Source: CAWHOW01 sp050013795
GTDB taxonomy: Bacteria; Bacteroidota; Bacteroidia; Bacteroidales; CG2-30-32-10
Assembly: GCA_050013795.1 (NCBI GenBank)
Contig: JBEKEO010000009.1
Coordinates: 1 to 38,863 of the forward strand
DNA length: 38,863 bases
Reading direction: 5' to 3'
The notes beneath the pieces were generated by a model that saw nothing but the letters and a program-made list of their open reading frames with translations, had not been told where the DNA came from and ran no database searches. The position numbers were made by a program, and so were the translations under genes. Shown here one piece after another: positions 1-6,900 of the stretch (position 1 is its first letter; each line of letters starts with the position of its first letter).

Positions 1-311
1 GCTTTATCATAATCAGTGATAGCCCCTTTGTAATCTTTCAGGTAGTATTTTGCCATGCCCCTGTAAGCATAATTATTACCATTAACGGAATCCATTTCAA
101 CGGCTTTGTTCAACAAAATAAGAGCGTCATTATAATTCTTCTGGCTAAGCTGATCATTTCCTTTCTTAAAGTAATCCTGCGCTGTAACGGAATTAATATT
201 AACTTCTTCATTGCTTTCGGCAGAGTATTTATGGGTCTTACAACTCATAAATGCTATGAAAGTTATTAATATAAAAGATAAGTATAAATATAACTTTAAT
301 TTGTTCTTCAT
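1..311 (-). CDS. TPR-repeat lipoprotein, truncated by the window edge
   Basis: The reading frame starts at ATG 309-311 and runs off the left edge, so only about 103 N-terminal residues are visible. They begin with a lipoprotein signal peptide: Lys-rich start, hydrophobic stretch, then a lipobox ending FMSC (Cys24), so the protein should be lipid-anchored. From about residue 45 the sequence reads like tetratricopeptide repeats (YFKKGNDQLSQKNYNDALIL, then YAYRGMAKYYLKDYKGAITD), with the usual W/Y-G-Y-A-P spacing. TPR lipoproteins usually hold protein partners in the envelope; no specific role can be given. The start is supported by a near-perfect Bacteroidota promoter just upstream (323-353), which implies a very short leader. 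Confidence 0.85.
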   Translation of the reverse strand, partial: MKNKLKLYLYLSFILITFIAFMSCKTHKYSAESNEEVNINSVTAQDYFKKGNDQLSQKNYNDALILLNKAVEMDSVNGNNYAYRGMAKYYLKDYKGAITDYDK

Positions 312-322
312 AAAATTTTTTT

Positions 323-353
323 CAAAGATATAAAATATCTATTTACCAACAAA
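323..353 (-). promoter_or_regulatory. Bacteroidota-type promoter of the TPR lipoprotein gene
   Basis: Read on the minus strand, TTTG (350-353) is followed by exactly 19 nt and then TATCTTTG (323-330). This matches the TTTG-N19-TAnnTTTG consensus of the Bacteroidota housekeeping sigma factor. The ATG lies 11 nt beyond the -7 element, so the 5' leader would be only a few nucleotides long. Confidence 0.7.
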
Positions 354-420
354 AAATAGCTTTTTTATCTACTATCAATATCATTTGACAAAAAAGAAGG
401 ACATGTGTTTTAGGGAAGGA

Positions 421-1938
421 TTATTTATTTAGAATAATTCTGAATGTGGTGCATTTTCCTATTGTTGAAGCACGGACAAATATTTTTCCGTTATGATATA
501 TCTCAATAATCCTTTTGCAAAGGGTAAGCCCAAGCCCCCATCCCCTTTCTTTGCTGGTATATCCAGGTTTGAAAACAGTTTTGAATTTAGATTTATGAAT
601 TCCTTTTCCCGTATCGATTACATCTATAATGAAATGGTTGTTTTCGTTCGCCATTACAATATCAATTTTGCCTTCGCCATCCATTGCATCAATTGCATTT
701 TTGCAAAGGTTTTCCATTACCCATTCGAAAAGAGGCTCATTAAGAGGGATCAGGTATTCGGTTTCCTTCGGCAAATTAATCGAAAACAGAACTTTTTTTG
801 ATGTCCGTGCCTGCATATAAGCAACAGCATCATAAACAGCTGTTATGATATTGCCTGTTTCGAGTTTAGGAAGCGAACCTATATTGGAAAAGCGTTGTGT
901 AATAATTTCAAAACGGCGGACATCTTTTTCAATCTCACTAATAGTATCTGCATCGAGATTTTTCATTTTTAATATTTCAACCCAGGCCATTAGAGATGAT
1001 AAAGGCGTGCCCAACTGATGTGCAGTTTCTTTAGCCATGCCTACCCATACCTGGTTTTGTTCCGACTTGCGCGATGTGCTAAAAAGGAAATATGCTACAA
1101 GCAGGAAAAGACCTATTATAAAAAACTGAGCAACAGGATAATATTTTAACTGTGTTAACAAGTAAGAGTTTTTATAAAAAACAAAGCTTTTTCCATGACC
1201 GGAAAGATCTATGTTTATTGGTTTGTTCTGCGTCTGCATGGCCGCTATCATGGAATTCATGTACTCGCGGTTACCCACATTCACAGAATCGATATTGCCA
1301 TATGCTATTACTTTCAATTTGCTGCTATCGGTTATGATAACGGGAACGGAAGCGGAATTTATCACGACTTCCGAAATGAATGAATTTATAAGGTCATTTA
1401 GCACATTACGCAAACCGGTGAAAAGTTTCGATTCCTTATAAAACAAATAGCCTTTCTTATTACCGTAGACAACTATTATGGGCTTGTAAACAGAAAACTC
1501 ATCCTTCAGCCTGCCCGATAAAATTTTGACGCTGTCCGTGCTAAAGTCAACGTTTTTAGCGGCGGTTATTTTGAAGTCTTCATCGGTAAGGACAACAGGG
1601 ATATTGGTATTGCCCGAAATTATTTCTGAATAAAAAGTAAGATCTTCAGTATTGTCGGCTACAATAAGACGCCTGGTGGCATCGGCCCAGAGCTCAACAC
1701 GTTTTTGTTCTTCAGTCTTGATTTTTTCGAAGAATTCCTCTGTATAGCGTACAAGACTCGCTCTTTTTTCAACAGCATTGGCCCAAGTTTGAATGTTCCG
1801 GCGTTCATCCCTGGCAATTTTCTTTACAAGGATATTGGTGTACCAAAGCGAGGTAACCACTATGGCAAAAGCAAAAGCCATAAGCAGCCATTTCCAGCGT
1901 TGTTTAAGGTTATAAATATTTATTCTTTTACCTGCCAT
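421..1938 (-). CDS. Membrane sensor histidine kinase
   Basis: A 505-residue two-transmembrane sensor kinase. TM1 is at about residues 17-38 and TM2 at about 268-287, enclosing an extracytoplasmic sensor region of about 230 residues that I cannot assign to a named domain. The cytoplasmic part has an H-box variant AKETAHQLGTPLSSL with phospho-acceptor His307, an N-box (NLCKNAIDAMDGEG), a DTGKGI G1 box and a GWGLGL G2 box, so the ATPase half is intact. The QLGTPLSSL form of the H-box is common in Bacteroidota kinases. No response regulator adjoins it; the nearest, at 23340, is distant and of LytTR type. It lies 102 bp downstream of the BMC operon in the same direction. It could be read through from there, but nothing shows that it regulates the BMC. 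Confidence 0.92.
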   Translation of the reverse strand: MAGKRINIYNLKQRWKWLLMAFAFAIVVTSLWYTNILVKKIARDERRNIQTWANAVEKRASLVRYTEEFFEKIKTEEQKRVELWADATRRLIVADNTEDLTFYSEIISGNTNIPVVLTDEDFKITAAKNVDFSTDSVKILSGRLKDEFSVYKPIIVVYGNKKGYLFYKESKLFTGLRNVLNDLINSFISEVVINSASVPVIITDSSKLKVIAYGNIDSVNVGNREYMNSMIAAMQTQNKPINIDLSGHGKSFVFYKNSYLLTQLKYYPVAQFFIIGLFLLVAYFLFSTSRKSEQNQVWVGMAKETAHQLGTPLSSLMAWVEILKMKNLDADTISEIEKDVRRFEIITQRFSNIGSLPKLETGNIITAVYDAVAYMQARTSKKVLFSINLPKETEYLIPLNEPLFEWVMENLCKNAIDAMDGEGKIDIVMANENNHFIIDVIDTGKGIHKSKFKTVFKPGYTSKERGWGLGLTLCKRIIEIYHNGKIFVRASTIGKCTTFRIILNK

Positions 1939-1996
1939 ATTTTATAACAACGCTTCTAAAGCATAAATATTATTTTATATGCTATTTTTATTATTC

Positions 1997-2020
1997 TTAC
2001 CTGCAAATAATTTGAGGTAA
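1997..2020. other. Inverted repeat after the BMC operon (possible 3' hairpin)
   Basis: TTACCT (1997-2002) pairs with AGGTAA (2015-2020). Past a one-base bulge at G2003, CAAA (2004-2007) pairs with TTTG (2011-2014). The stem has ten pairs and a three-base loop and lies 20 bp past the deoC stop codon. On the minus strand it is not followed by a T-run, so it is at best an atypical terminator or an mRNA 3'-end structure. Confidence 0.35.
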
Positions 2021-2040
2021 CCGGTTTAAGCTTGAAATTA

Positions 2041-2826
2041 TTAATAATTTCCTTTTACCCCTGCGCCAATGATAACAGCTACACTTGAACCACAGCCCAA
2101 TCGGTTTGCACCTGCATTTATTAAAGCCACAGCCTGATTAAAATCGCGGATAGCACCACTGGCTTTAACACCCATTTTAGGACCAACTATTCTTCTCATA
2201 AGTAGAATATCTTCAACGGTTGCTCCACCACCAAGAAAACCGGTACTGGTCTTTACAAAATCAGCTCCTGCTTTTTTTGAGATTTCGCAGGCTAATATTT
2301 TTTCTTCTTCTGTTAAAAGAACGGTTTCAATAATAACTTTCAAAATGGTTTTCGCCCGGCAAACCCTTTTTATTGCTCTTATATCTTCTTCAACCAACTT
2401 AAGGTTGCGAGATTTTAAAGCGCCCACATTAATAACCATATCCAACTCATCAGCTCCGCTGTTAAGGGCACTTCGTGCTTCGAAAGCTTTGCTGCGGGTA
2501 TCCATTTCGCCCAAAGGAAATCCGATAACCGAACAAATTAATATACCGCTGCCTCTTAGTTTCTTTACCACAAATGGCACCCAGCTTGAGTTTACACACA
2601 CCGATTTAAACTGGTAAGCAACTGCTTCTTCGCACAATTTTTCGAACTGCGATTGCACTGCTTCCGGTTTTAATAATGTGTGATCAATATACTTTGCCAA
2701 TTCAGCAGAAGTCATCTGTGCTTTTGACTGTCCGGCATGATCCTGTTTGCCCTGTGTTTTAGCCTGCTCGTTAAGGCGGGCCATTACTTCTTTCGTAATT
2801 TTATCAATCAATTCATTTTGGTCCAT
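2041..2826 (-). CDS. deoC: Deoxyribose-phosphate aldolase with BMC encapsulation peptide
   Basis: Class I aldolase (DERA), 261 residues. It cleaves 2-deoxyribose-5-phosphate to glyceraldehyde-3-phosphate and acetaldehyde, and is taken here as the signature enzyme of the microcompartment. The Schiff-base lysine is Lys192 in VKTSTGF. The second active-site lysine is Lys221 in VKASGAI, and the catalytic aspartate is Asp129 in DELDMVIN. Relative to ordinary DeoC there is an N-terminal extension: an amphipathic helix at residues 1-21 (DQNELIDKITKEVMARLNE) and a Gly/Gln/Lys-rich linker to about residue 38. That is the layout of a BMC encapsulation peptide, so the enzyme is inferred to sit in the shell lumen. 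It is the last BMC gene, one base after the rpiB-like gene, with an AGGAAG Shine-Dalgarno. Family assignment is firm; targeting is inferred. Confidence 0.97.
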   Translation of the reverse strand: MDQNELIDKITKEVMARLNEQAKTQGKQDHAGQSKAQMTSAELAKYIDHTLLKPEAVQSQFEKLCEEAVAYQFKSVCVNSSWVPFVVKKLRGSGILICSVIGFPLGEMDTRSKAFEARSALNSGADELDMVINVGALKSRNLKLVEEDIRAIKRVCRAKTILKVIIETVLLTEEEKILACEISKKAGADFVKTSTGFLGGGATVEDILLMRRIVGPKMGVKASGAIRDFNQAVALINAGANRLGCGSSVAVIIGAGVKGNY

Positions 2827-2827
2827 A

Positions 2828-3319
2828 TCAACTTCCTTTTCTTTCTATTGACATCATTTTATTTATACGTGGCCAGTGACGCCCACCTTCAAATCTTGTT
2901 TCAAGCCATATCTTAGCCATTGAACACATTTCATCAGCTGTATGCTGTGATGTGCCCATGGTCATAACATTTGCATTATTATGCTCCCGGCTATTTAATG
3001 TTGTTTTAGTGCTCCAGCATAAAGCTGCTCTTATGCCATGCACCTTATTACAAACCATTGACGAACCAATACCGGCAGCATCGAGCATAATACCCCTGTC
3101 ACATTCACCGCTCACCACTTTTTTTGCAACAGCAACCGCGAAATCAGGATAATCAACTTTTGTAGTGCTGTTGTTTGTACCAACATCAACCACTTTATAA
3201 CCCAGTGCATGTAGATAAGCCTTAAGCATTTCCTTTGAATTATAGGAACCATGATCGGCGCCTATAGCCACCCGTTTTACCTGGTCGGTACTGTTTATTG
3301 TATCAGGATTGCTTTCCAT
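2828..3319 (-). CDS. BMC-associated RpiB/LacAB-family sugar-phosphate isomerase
   Basis: A 163-residue member of the ribose-5-phosphate isomerase B / LacAB family. Conserved landmarks are GADHG (20-24), VDYPDFA (55-61), REHNNANV with His113, and the phosphate-binding EGGRHWPRI (144-152). At the site of the usual catalytic cysteine the sequence reads LDAAGIG, with Asp80 aligned to the Cys of the CGSGVG motif in the housekeeping copy at 19727. Asp could still act as the proton-transfer base, but ordinary R5P/Ru5P isomerase activity cannot be assumed; a 2-deoxy or other phosphosugar is possible. There is a short polar extension before residue 16 with no clear amphipathic helix. The gene sits between two BMC-P genes and deoC, as in SPU-type loci. 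The family is certain and the substrate is not, so no gene symbol is given. Confidence 0.9.
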   Translation of the reverse strand: MESNPDTINSTDQVKRVAIGADHGSYNSKEMLKAYLHALGYKVVDVGTNNSTTKVDYPDFAVAVAKKVVSGECDRGIMLDAAGIGSSMVCNKVHGIRAALCWSTKTTLNSREHNNANVMTMGTSQHTADEMCSMAKIWLETRFEGGRHWPRINKMMSIERKGS

Positions 3320-3327
3320 AAATATCT

Positions 3328-3603
3328 TTATCCCTGTAAATTTACTTTATCAACTATTCCGGCAACTACCGTTTTAATTGTAAATGATTCCGGTTCTTTG
3401 ATAACCGCTCTTGCCGAATTGCCTTCTTCAATAATGATCACAGTATCACCAACACCAGCCTGTACAGCGTCAACCGCAAGAAAAGATTTTCCTTTTGGAT
3501 TTCCGGTAGGATCAATAGGCTGTACGATCAGGATCTTTTTAGATTCGTAGCCTTTTGCCTTTATTGTGGAAACCACATTACCGATAACTTTTCCCAATAT
3601 CAT
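3328..3603 (-). CDS. BMC-P shell vertex protein (EutN/CcmL family), copy 1
   Basis: 91 residues, the standard length of the EutN/CcmL family, whose pentamers cap the vertices of the microcompartment shell. The family start (MILGKVIGNVVSTIKAKGYESKKI) and the C-terminal AGIVDKV are present, as is the VGDTVIIIEEGNSAR stretch that matches the usual G-(D/S)-G-(S/N)-S/A-R turn. The start codon overlaps the stop of the preceding BMC-P gene in an ATGA arrangement (3600-3603), so the two are probably translationally coupled; a GAGGAG Shine-Dalgarno precedes it. It is one of four BMC-P paralogues in this operon. Confidence 0.96.
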   Translation of the reverse strand: MILGKVIGNVVSTIKAKGYESKKILIVQPIDPTGNPKGKSFLAVDAVQAGVGDTVIIIEEGNSARAVIKEPESFTIKTVVAGIVDKVNLQG

Positions 3604-3875
3604 TTTTTCTCCTCAACAAACATATCATCAATAATACCCATGATTGCCGCATCACAAGGATTCATTCTTGTCTCAATAACCCTGCTGGCTTCCTTGCTTG
3701 TTTCGTAATAGATAAGTTGTCCGACATTGGATTGAATGGTATCTGCAGCAACTATGGCATCGCCCACATTTTGCAAATTCTCATCCAATGGCTGAACCAA
3801 AAGCAGTTTAACGCCTTCAAGCGATTCTACTTTTTGTGTACTTATAACTCGTCCTATAACTCGTCCAAATTTCAT
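3600..3875 (-). CDS. BMC-P shell vertex protein (EutN/CcmL family), copy 2
   Basis: 91 residues of the EutN/CcmL fold, starting MKFGRVIGRVISTQKVESLEGVKL and ending AIMGIIDDMFVEEKK. It is the most divergent of the four BMC-P copies: the conserved G-x-S/N-S-A-R turn reads YETSKEASR. Pentameric vertex placement is inferred from the family. It follows the aldehyde dehydrogenase gene by 13 bp and overlaps the next BMC-P gene by four bases. Divergence of this copy may mean a different vertex or cargo partner, but nothing in the sequence proves that. Confidence 0.95.
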   Translation of the reverse strand: MKFGRVIGRVISTQKVESLEGVKLLLVQPLDENLQNVGDAIVAADTIQSNVGQLIYYETSKEASRVIETRMNPCDAAIMGIIDDMFVEEKK

Positions 3876-3888
3876 ATTACTCTTTCAC

Positions 3889-5307
3889 TTATATAATCCT
3901 AAAATAATCAACAACCGTACAACGCCTTTCTCTGGTAAAAGTTCTTGCTCTAGTAACGCCATCACCTGTAGGACTTGCAATAGTGAATGAAGCAAAGCCT
4001 GCACCACCATTACCCAAGCCTGCATAGCTGGGGCCGTTCTTTATAAAAATAGAGCAATTCATCACCTTGGCCATTTTGCTGAGTTTAGCAATATTCAGAG
4101 AATGCATAATGGCTGTGTGCCTGAACCCATGCTCGCATTCAACAGCTAGGTCAATTGCGGCATCAACATCTTTTACGCGCACCAGTGGCATAACGGGCAT
4201 CAATTGTTCTGTCCATACCAGCGGATGCTCACGACCAACTTCGCAAAGCAATAATCTAGTAGTATCAGGAAGATTTAGTCCAATAGCTTTAGCAATATAG
4301 CTCGCATTCTTCCCAACATATTTTTTTTCTGCAGCACCTTCTTTTCCGGGACCACCAGGATCGCAAATTACAAGTTCGGTTATTTTCTTTATCTGGTCAT
4401 CATTCAATTCATAAGCGCCATTCTTCTTCATTTCTTCTTTCAGCCTGTCGGCAACAGAAGCAACGCAAATAATCTCTTTTTCGCAGATACAAATTACATT
4501 ATTGTCAAAGCTGGCACCATCCACTATATCTTTTCCTGCTTTAGCAATATCTGCAGTTTCATCCACCACGCAGGGCGGATTACCCGGTCCTGCGGCTATA
4601 ACTTTTTTACCACTATTCATGGCGGTCTTTACTACTGCTGGGCCTCCTGTTACAACAAGAATAGCAATTTTCTTGTGCGACATAAGTTCTTTTGCAGTTT
4701 CTATAGTAGGATTATCTATGCACGTAAGAAGATTAGCTGGACCTCCTGCTTCTATGATGGCTTTATTAAGAAGGCCAACTAAAAAGCTTGACACCTTTTT
4801 TGCTGATGGATGAGGATTGAACACTACAGCATTCCCTGCAGCTATCATTCCAATAGCATTGCTGATGATTGTAATCGTAGGATTTGTGCTGGGAGTAATG
4901 GAGCCAATCACTCCGAAAGGAGCTCTCTCCACCAATGTCATACCAAAATCATCCGAAAACGCCTCTGGTGAAATATCTTCAGTACCGGGAGTTTTTAATG
5001 TTCCGAATTCATTCTTAACAACCTTATCTTCCCATCGCCCCATGCCTGTTTCTTCATAAGCCATCTTAGAAATCACTTCTTTGTTAGCTAATGACACTTT
5101 GCGCATGTTATCAATAATAACTTTGCGGGTCTCTAAGGTTAATTTATTAAATTCTTTAAAAGCCAGGTCGGCGGCCATTACGGCATGATCAAGGTTTGAA
5201 AAAACACCTGTGCTTTTATCGCCTGCATCATTAGCAGCGGGATTCAGGTTCATACCTTTGACAACTTCCTGAACCAGCTGACGTATGTTTTGTTCGAGAT
5301 TATCCAA
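3889..5307 (-). CDS. CoA-acylating aldehyde dehydrogenase (PduP/EutE type) with encapsulation peptide
   Basis: 472 residues. The family oxidises acetaldehyde or propionaldehyde to the acyl-CoA with NAD+ inside metabolosomes. Here it would take the acetaldehyde released by DeoC. The catalytic cysteine is Cys273 in ASFDNNVIC, followed by ICEKEI; VVTGGPAVVK and AAGPGNPPCVV are the nucleotide/CoA-site segments typical of PduP/EutE. Residues 1-20 (MDNLEQNIRQLVQEVVKGMN) form an amphipathic helix followed by a loose linker (about 21-37), the usual encapsulation peptide. The start codon is TTG (5305-5307), chosen because an AGGAGG Shine-Dalgarno (5316-5321) stands 8 nt upstream and this start gives the expected N-terminus. 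No phosphotransacylase or alcohol dehydrogenase adjoins it. PduP and EutE cannot be separated with confidence, so no symbol is given. Confidence 0.96.
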   Translation of the reverse strand: MDNLEQNIRQLVQEVVKGMNLNPAANDAGDKSTGVFSNLDHAVMAADLAFKEFNKLTLETRKVIIDNMRKVSLANKEVISKMAYEETGMGRWEDKVVKNEFGTLKTPGTEDISPEAFSDDFGMTLVERAPFGVIGSITPSTNPTITIISNAIGMIAAGNAVVFNPHPSAKKVSSFLVGLLNKAIIEAGGPANLLTCIDNPTIETAKELMSHKKIAILVVTGGPAVVKTAMNSGKKVIAAGPGNPPCVVDETADIAKAGKDIVDGASFDNNVICICEKEIICVASVADRLKEEMKKNGAYELNDDQIKKITELVICDPGGPGKEGAAEKKYVGKNASYIAKAIGLNLPDTTRLLLCEVGREHPLVWTEQLMPVMPLVRVKDVDAAIDLAVECEHGFRHTAIMHSLNIAKLSKMAKVMNCSIFIKNGPSYAGLGNGGAGFASFTIASPTGDGVTRARTFTRERRCTVVDYFRII

Positions 5308-5315
5308 TTTCCAAT

Positions 5316-5321
5316 CCTCCT
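5316..5321 (-). promoter_or_regulatory. Strong Shine-Dalgarno that decides the TTG start of the aldehyde dehydrogenase
   Basis: AGGAGG on the minus strand, 8 nt before the TTG start codon at 5307. Such perfect anti-16S complementarity is unusual in Bacteroidota, where most genes in this window have no visible Shine-Dalgarno. Confidence 0.75.
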
Positions 5322-5322
5322 T

Positions 5323-5874
5323 TTACATGAAAAATGGTTTTATTTCAGTATGCGGCTGCGGTATGATGGTATGTGCGCATAACAGTTTTTTTTCCTGTGC
5401 TTTCACTATTCCTGCCTTCATTGCAGCTTCAATGGCATCAAGGCTGCCGATCATCTTAACGTATGACTTTCCGCCAAAGCCAATAGCAAGGCGTATTTCT
5501 ATAATAGATACACCACCTGCTTTAGCGGCTAAGTCTCCGGCCTCAATGCTGGAAACCACAGATAATGTTTCAATGATACCGATAGCATTCCATTCATCTG
5601 TTTTATTAATATTGCCGATAGCATGTATCACATCAGGATGTATTTGCGGAAGAAAGAGGCTGTCGACCACTAATTCTTTTCCTGTTTCAATGCCTTTATG
5701 AAATGCATATTCAACGGAAGCCACATCGCCGCTGAAAACTATTAAATACTTGCCGGGGCAAATGGTTCTTGCTTCGATGATATGAACAGGAGCTACCTTC
5801 GCCATTTCATCCAGCGCCTTTATTCCGATGGCAATACTGCTGTATTCCAGAACACCTAATACCGTCAAACCCAT
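5323..5874 (-). CDS. BMC-T tandem-domain shell protein, PduT-like with pore cysteine
   Basis: 183 residues made of two BMC domains (about 1-88 and 94-180), each with the G(I/V)LE(Y/T)xSxxxGI and GKY/GKS pattern. Such proteins form trimers that mimic a hexagonal shell tile. The first domain has ARTICPGKYLIV, placing Cys39 where PduT-type shell proteins use a cysteine from each subunit to hold a [4Fe-4S] cluster at the trimer pore. An iron-sulfur pore for electron passage is therefore a reasonable inference. The usual redox partner, a PduS-like flavoprotein, is not in the window. The gene lies between a BMC-P gene and the aldehyde dehydrogenase, with an AGGGG motif before its ATG. Confidence 0.93.
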   Translation of the reverse strand: MGLTVLGVLEYSSIAIGIKALDEMAKVAPVHIIEARTICPGKYLIVFSGDVASVEYAFHKGIETGKELVVDSLFLPQIHPDVIHAIGNINKTDEWNAIGIIETLSVVSSIEAGDLAAKAGGVSIIEIRLAIGFGGKSYVKMIGSLDAIEAAMKAGIVKAQEKKLLCAHTIIPQPHTEIKPFFM

Positions 5875-5880
5875 TACCCC

Positions 5881-6168
5881 TTATTTCTTATATGTTATCT
5901 TTTCATTTTCATCAATCTCATCAATGATACCTATGATGATAGCATCAATGGGTTTGCTGGCAGTTACAGCTGTTTCGCGGGCAGAAGTGCTTTCCGCAAT
6001 CATTACCAGCTCATCATTTCCTGCACTTACAAGGTCAAGAGCGACAATATAATCTCCTTTTTTCTCACCGCTTTGATTGCATTTATCAATAAGGAGAAAA
6101 CGCGCTCCTTCAATCCCAATATTTGTTGAGCTGCTAACAACCGTCCCTACCACTTTTCCTAAAAGCAT
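5881..6168 (-). CDS. BMC-P shell vertex protein (EutN/CcmL family), copy 3
   Basis: 95 residues with the EutN/CcmL signature: MLLGKVVGTVVSSSTNIGIEGARF at the start, IVALDLVSAGNDELVMI in the middle and STSARETAV before the C-terminal IIGIIDEID. It is predicted to form pentamers at shell vertices. It lies 6 bp before the PduT-like BMC-T gene and 12 bp after the fourth BMC-P gene, inside the operon. No Shine-Dalgarno is evident. Confidence 0.95.
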   Translation of the reverse strand: MLLGKVVGTVVSSSTNIGIEGARFLLIDKCNQSGEKKGDYIVALDLVSAGNDELVMIAESTSARETAVTASKPIDAIIIGIIDEIDENEKITYKK

Positions 6169-6180
6169 GAGATTGCCGGA

Positions 6181-6474
6181 TTAATTTTTGCGGAAAGTAT
6201 ATTCGCCATCTTTTTCAATATAATCAACGATAGCAATTACAGACGAATCTGTAGGTTTTCCTTCTGTAACAGTGGTAAAACGCGCAGAGCTGCCCGACAC
6301 ATAAAACACTATTTCGCCGGGACCTGCACCAACACTGTCCATTGCCACAACAAAATCGTTTTTCCCTTTCATGCTCACAGGATCGATCTTTTCAAGAAGG
6401 AGTAGTTTAACGCCTTCCATCTTCAAATCCTTATGCGTGGAGACAACTGTCCCAACAACCTTTGCCAGTATCAT
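6181..6474 (-). CDS. BMC-P shell vertex protein (EutN/CcmL family), copy 4
   Basis: 97 residues of the EutN/CcmL family: MILAKVVGTVVSTHKDLKMEGVKL at the start, VAMDSVGAGPGEIVFYVSGSSAR in the middle, and a slightly longer tail (IEKDGEYTFRKN). Of the four BMC-P copies this one matches the family consensus best in the GxGExV...GSSAR region, so it is the likeliest canonical vertex protein. It lies 24 bp downstream of a BMC-H gene. Confidence 0.96.
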   Translation of the reverse strand: MILAKVVGTVVSTHKDLKMEGVKLLLLEKIDPVSMKGKNDFVVAMDSVGAGPGEIVFYVSGSSARFTTVTEGKPTDSSVIAIVDYIEKDGEYTFRKN

Positions 6475-6498
6475 TTTACTGAATTAAAATGAAAACAA

Positions 6499-6807
6499 TT
6501 ATTTCTTTGCTGCAATTTTTCCCCTGCCCAGAGGAAGAGCGCTGTCAACATTTGCATGAGGACGCGGGATAACATGTGATGAAACTATTTCACCAACTTT
6601 TTCAGCTGCCTGTAAACCGGCGTCAACTGCTGCCCTTACTGCTGCCACATCACCACGAACGATGGCTGTTACATAACCGCCGCCTATTTTTTCGTAGCCT
6701 ATTAATTCAACTTTTGCTGCTTTTACCATAGCATCTGATGCTTCCACCATTGCTGTGAAACCGCGGGTTTCGATCATTCCCAATGCTTCTGTATTGATTT
6801 CTGACAT
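6499..6807 (-). CDS. BMC-H hexameric shell protein, copy 1
   Basis: 102 residues, one BMC domain (PF00936). ALGMIETRGFTAMVEASDAM starts the fold, and the pore loop is EKIGGGYVTAIVRGDVAAV with the usual KIGGG pore. Hexamers of this type tile the shell facets and let small polar metabolites through the central pore. It is 81 of 102 residues identical, by my alignment, to the BMC-H at 7975-8283; differences cluster at residues 2-7 and 95-101, so the pair is a duplication whose tails diverged. An AGGAG Shine-Dalgarno lies just upstream of the ATG. It is the first gene after the inserted four-helix-bundle cassette. Confidence 0.98.
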   Translation of the reverse strand: MSEINTEALGMIETRGFTAMVEASDAMVKAAKVELIGYEKIGGGYVTAIVRGDVAAVRAAVDAGLQAAEKVGEIVSSHVIPRPHANVDSALPLGRGKIAAKK

Positions 6808-6844
6808 AAATGTATCTCCTTTTTGTTATAATTTAATGTATTAT

Positions 6845-6875
6845 GTTTGATGTTTCAAGTTATATGTTTGATGTT
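6845..6875 (+). repeat. Left end motif of the four-helix-bundle cassette (two GTTTGATGTT copies)
   Basis: GTTTGATGTT occurs at 6845-6854 and again at 6866-6875, 21 bp apart. Inverted near-copies (AACTTCAAAC at 7311-7320 and AACCTCAAAC at 7325-7334) lie on the far side of the four-helix-bundle gene. Together they look like imperfect terminal inverted repeats. Confidence 0.5.
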
Positions 6876-6900
6876 AGATCCAAAATTAAAGTTTTATGAG

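Noticed and set aside
421..1938. The histidine kinase as a dedicated regulator of the BMC operon
   Set aside because: Only proximity supports it; no partner regulator is in the locus and the sensor domain is unassigned.
1959..1982. AT-rich inverted repeat AGCATA/TATGCT as the BMC terminator
   Set aside because: The stem is short, AT-rich and interrupted, and no T-run follows on the minus strand.
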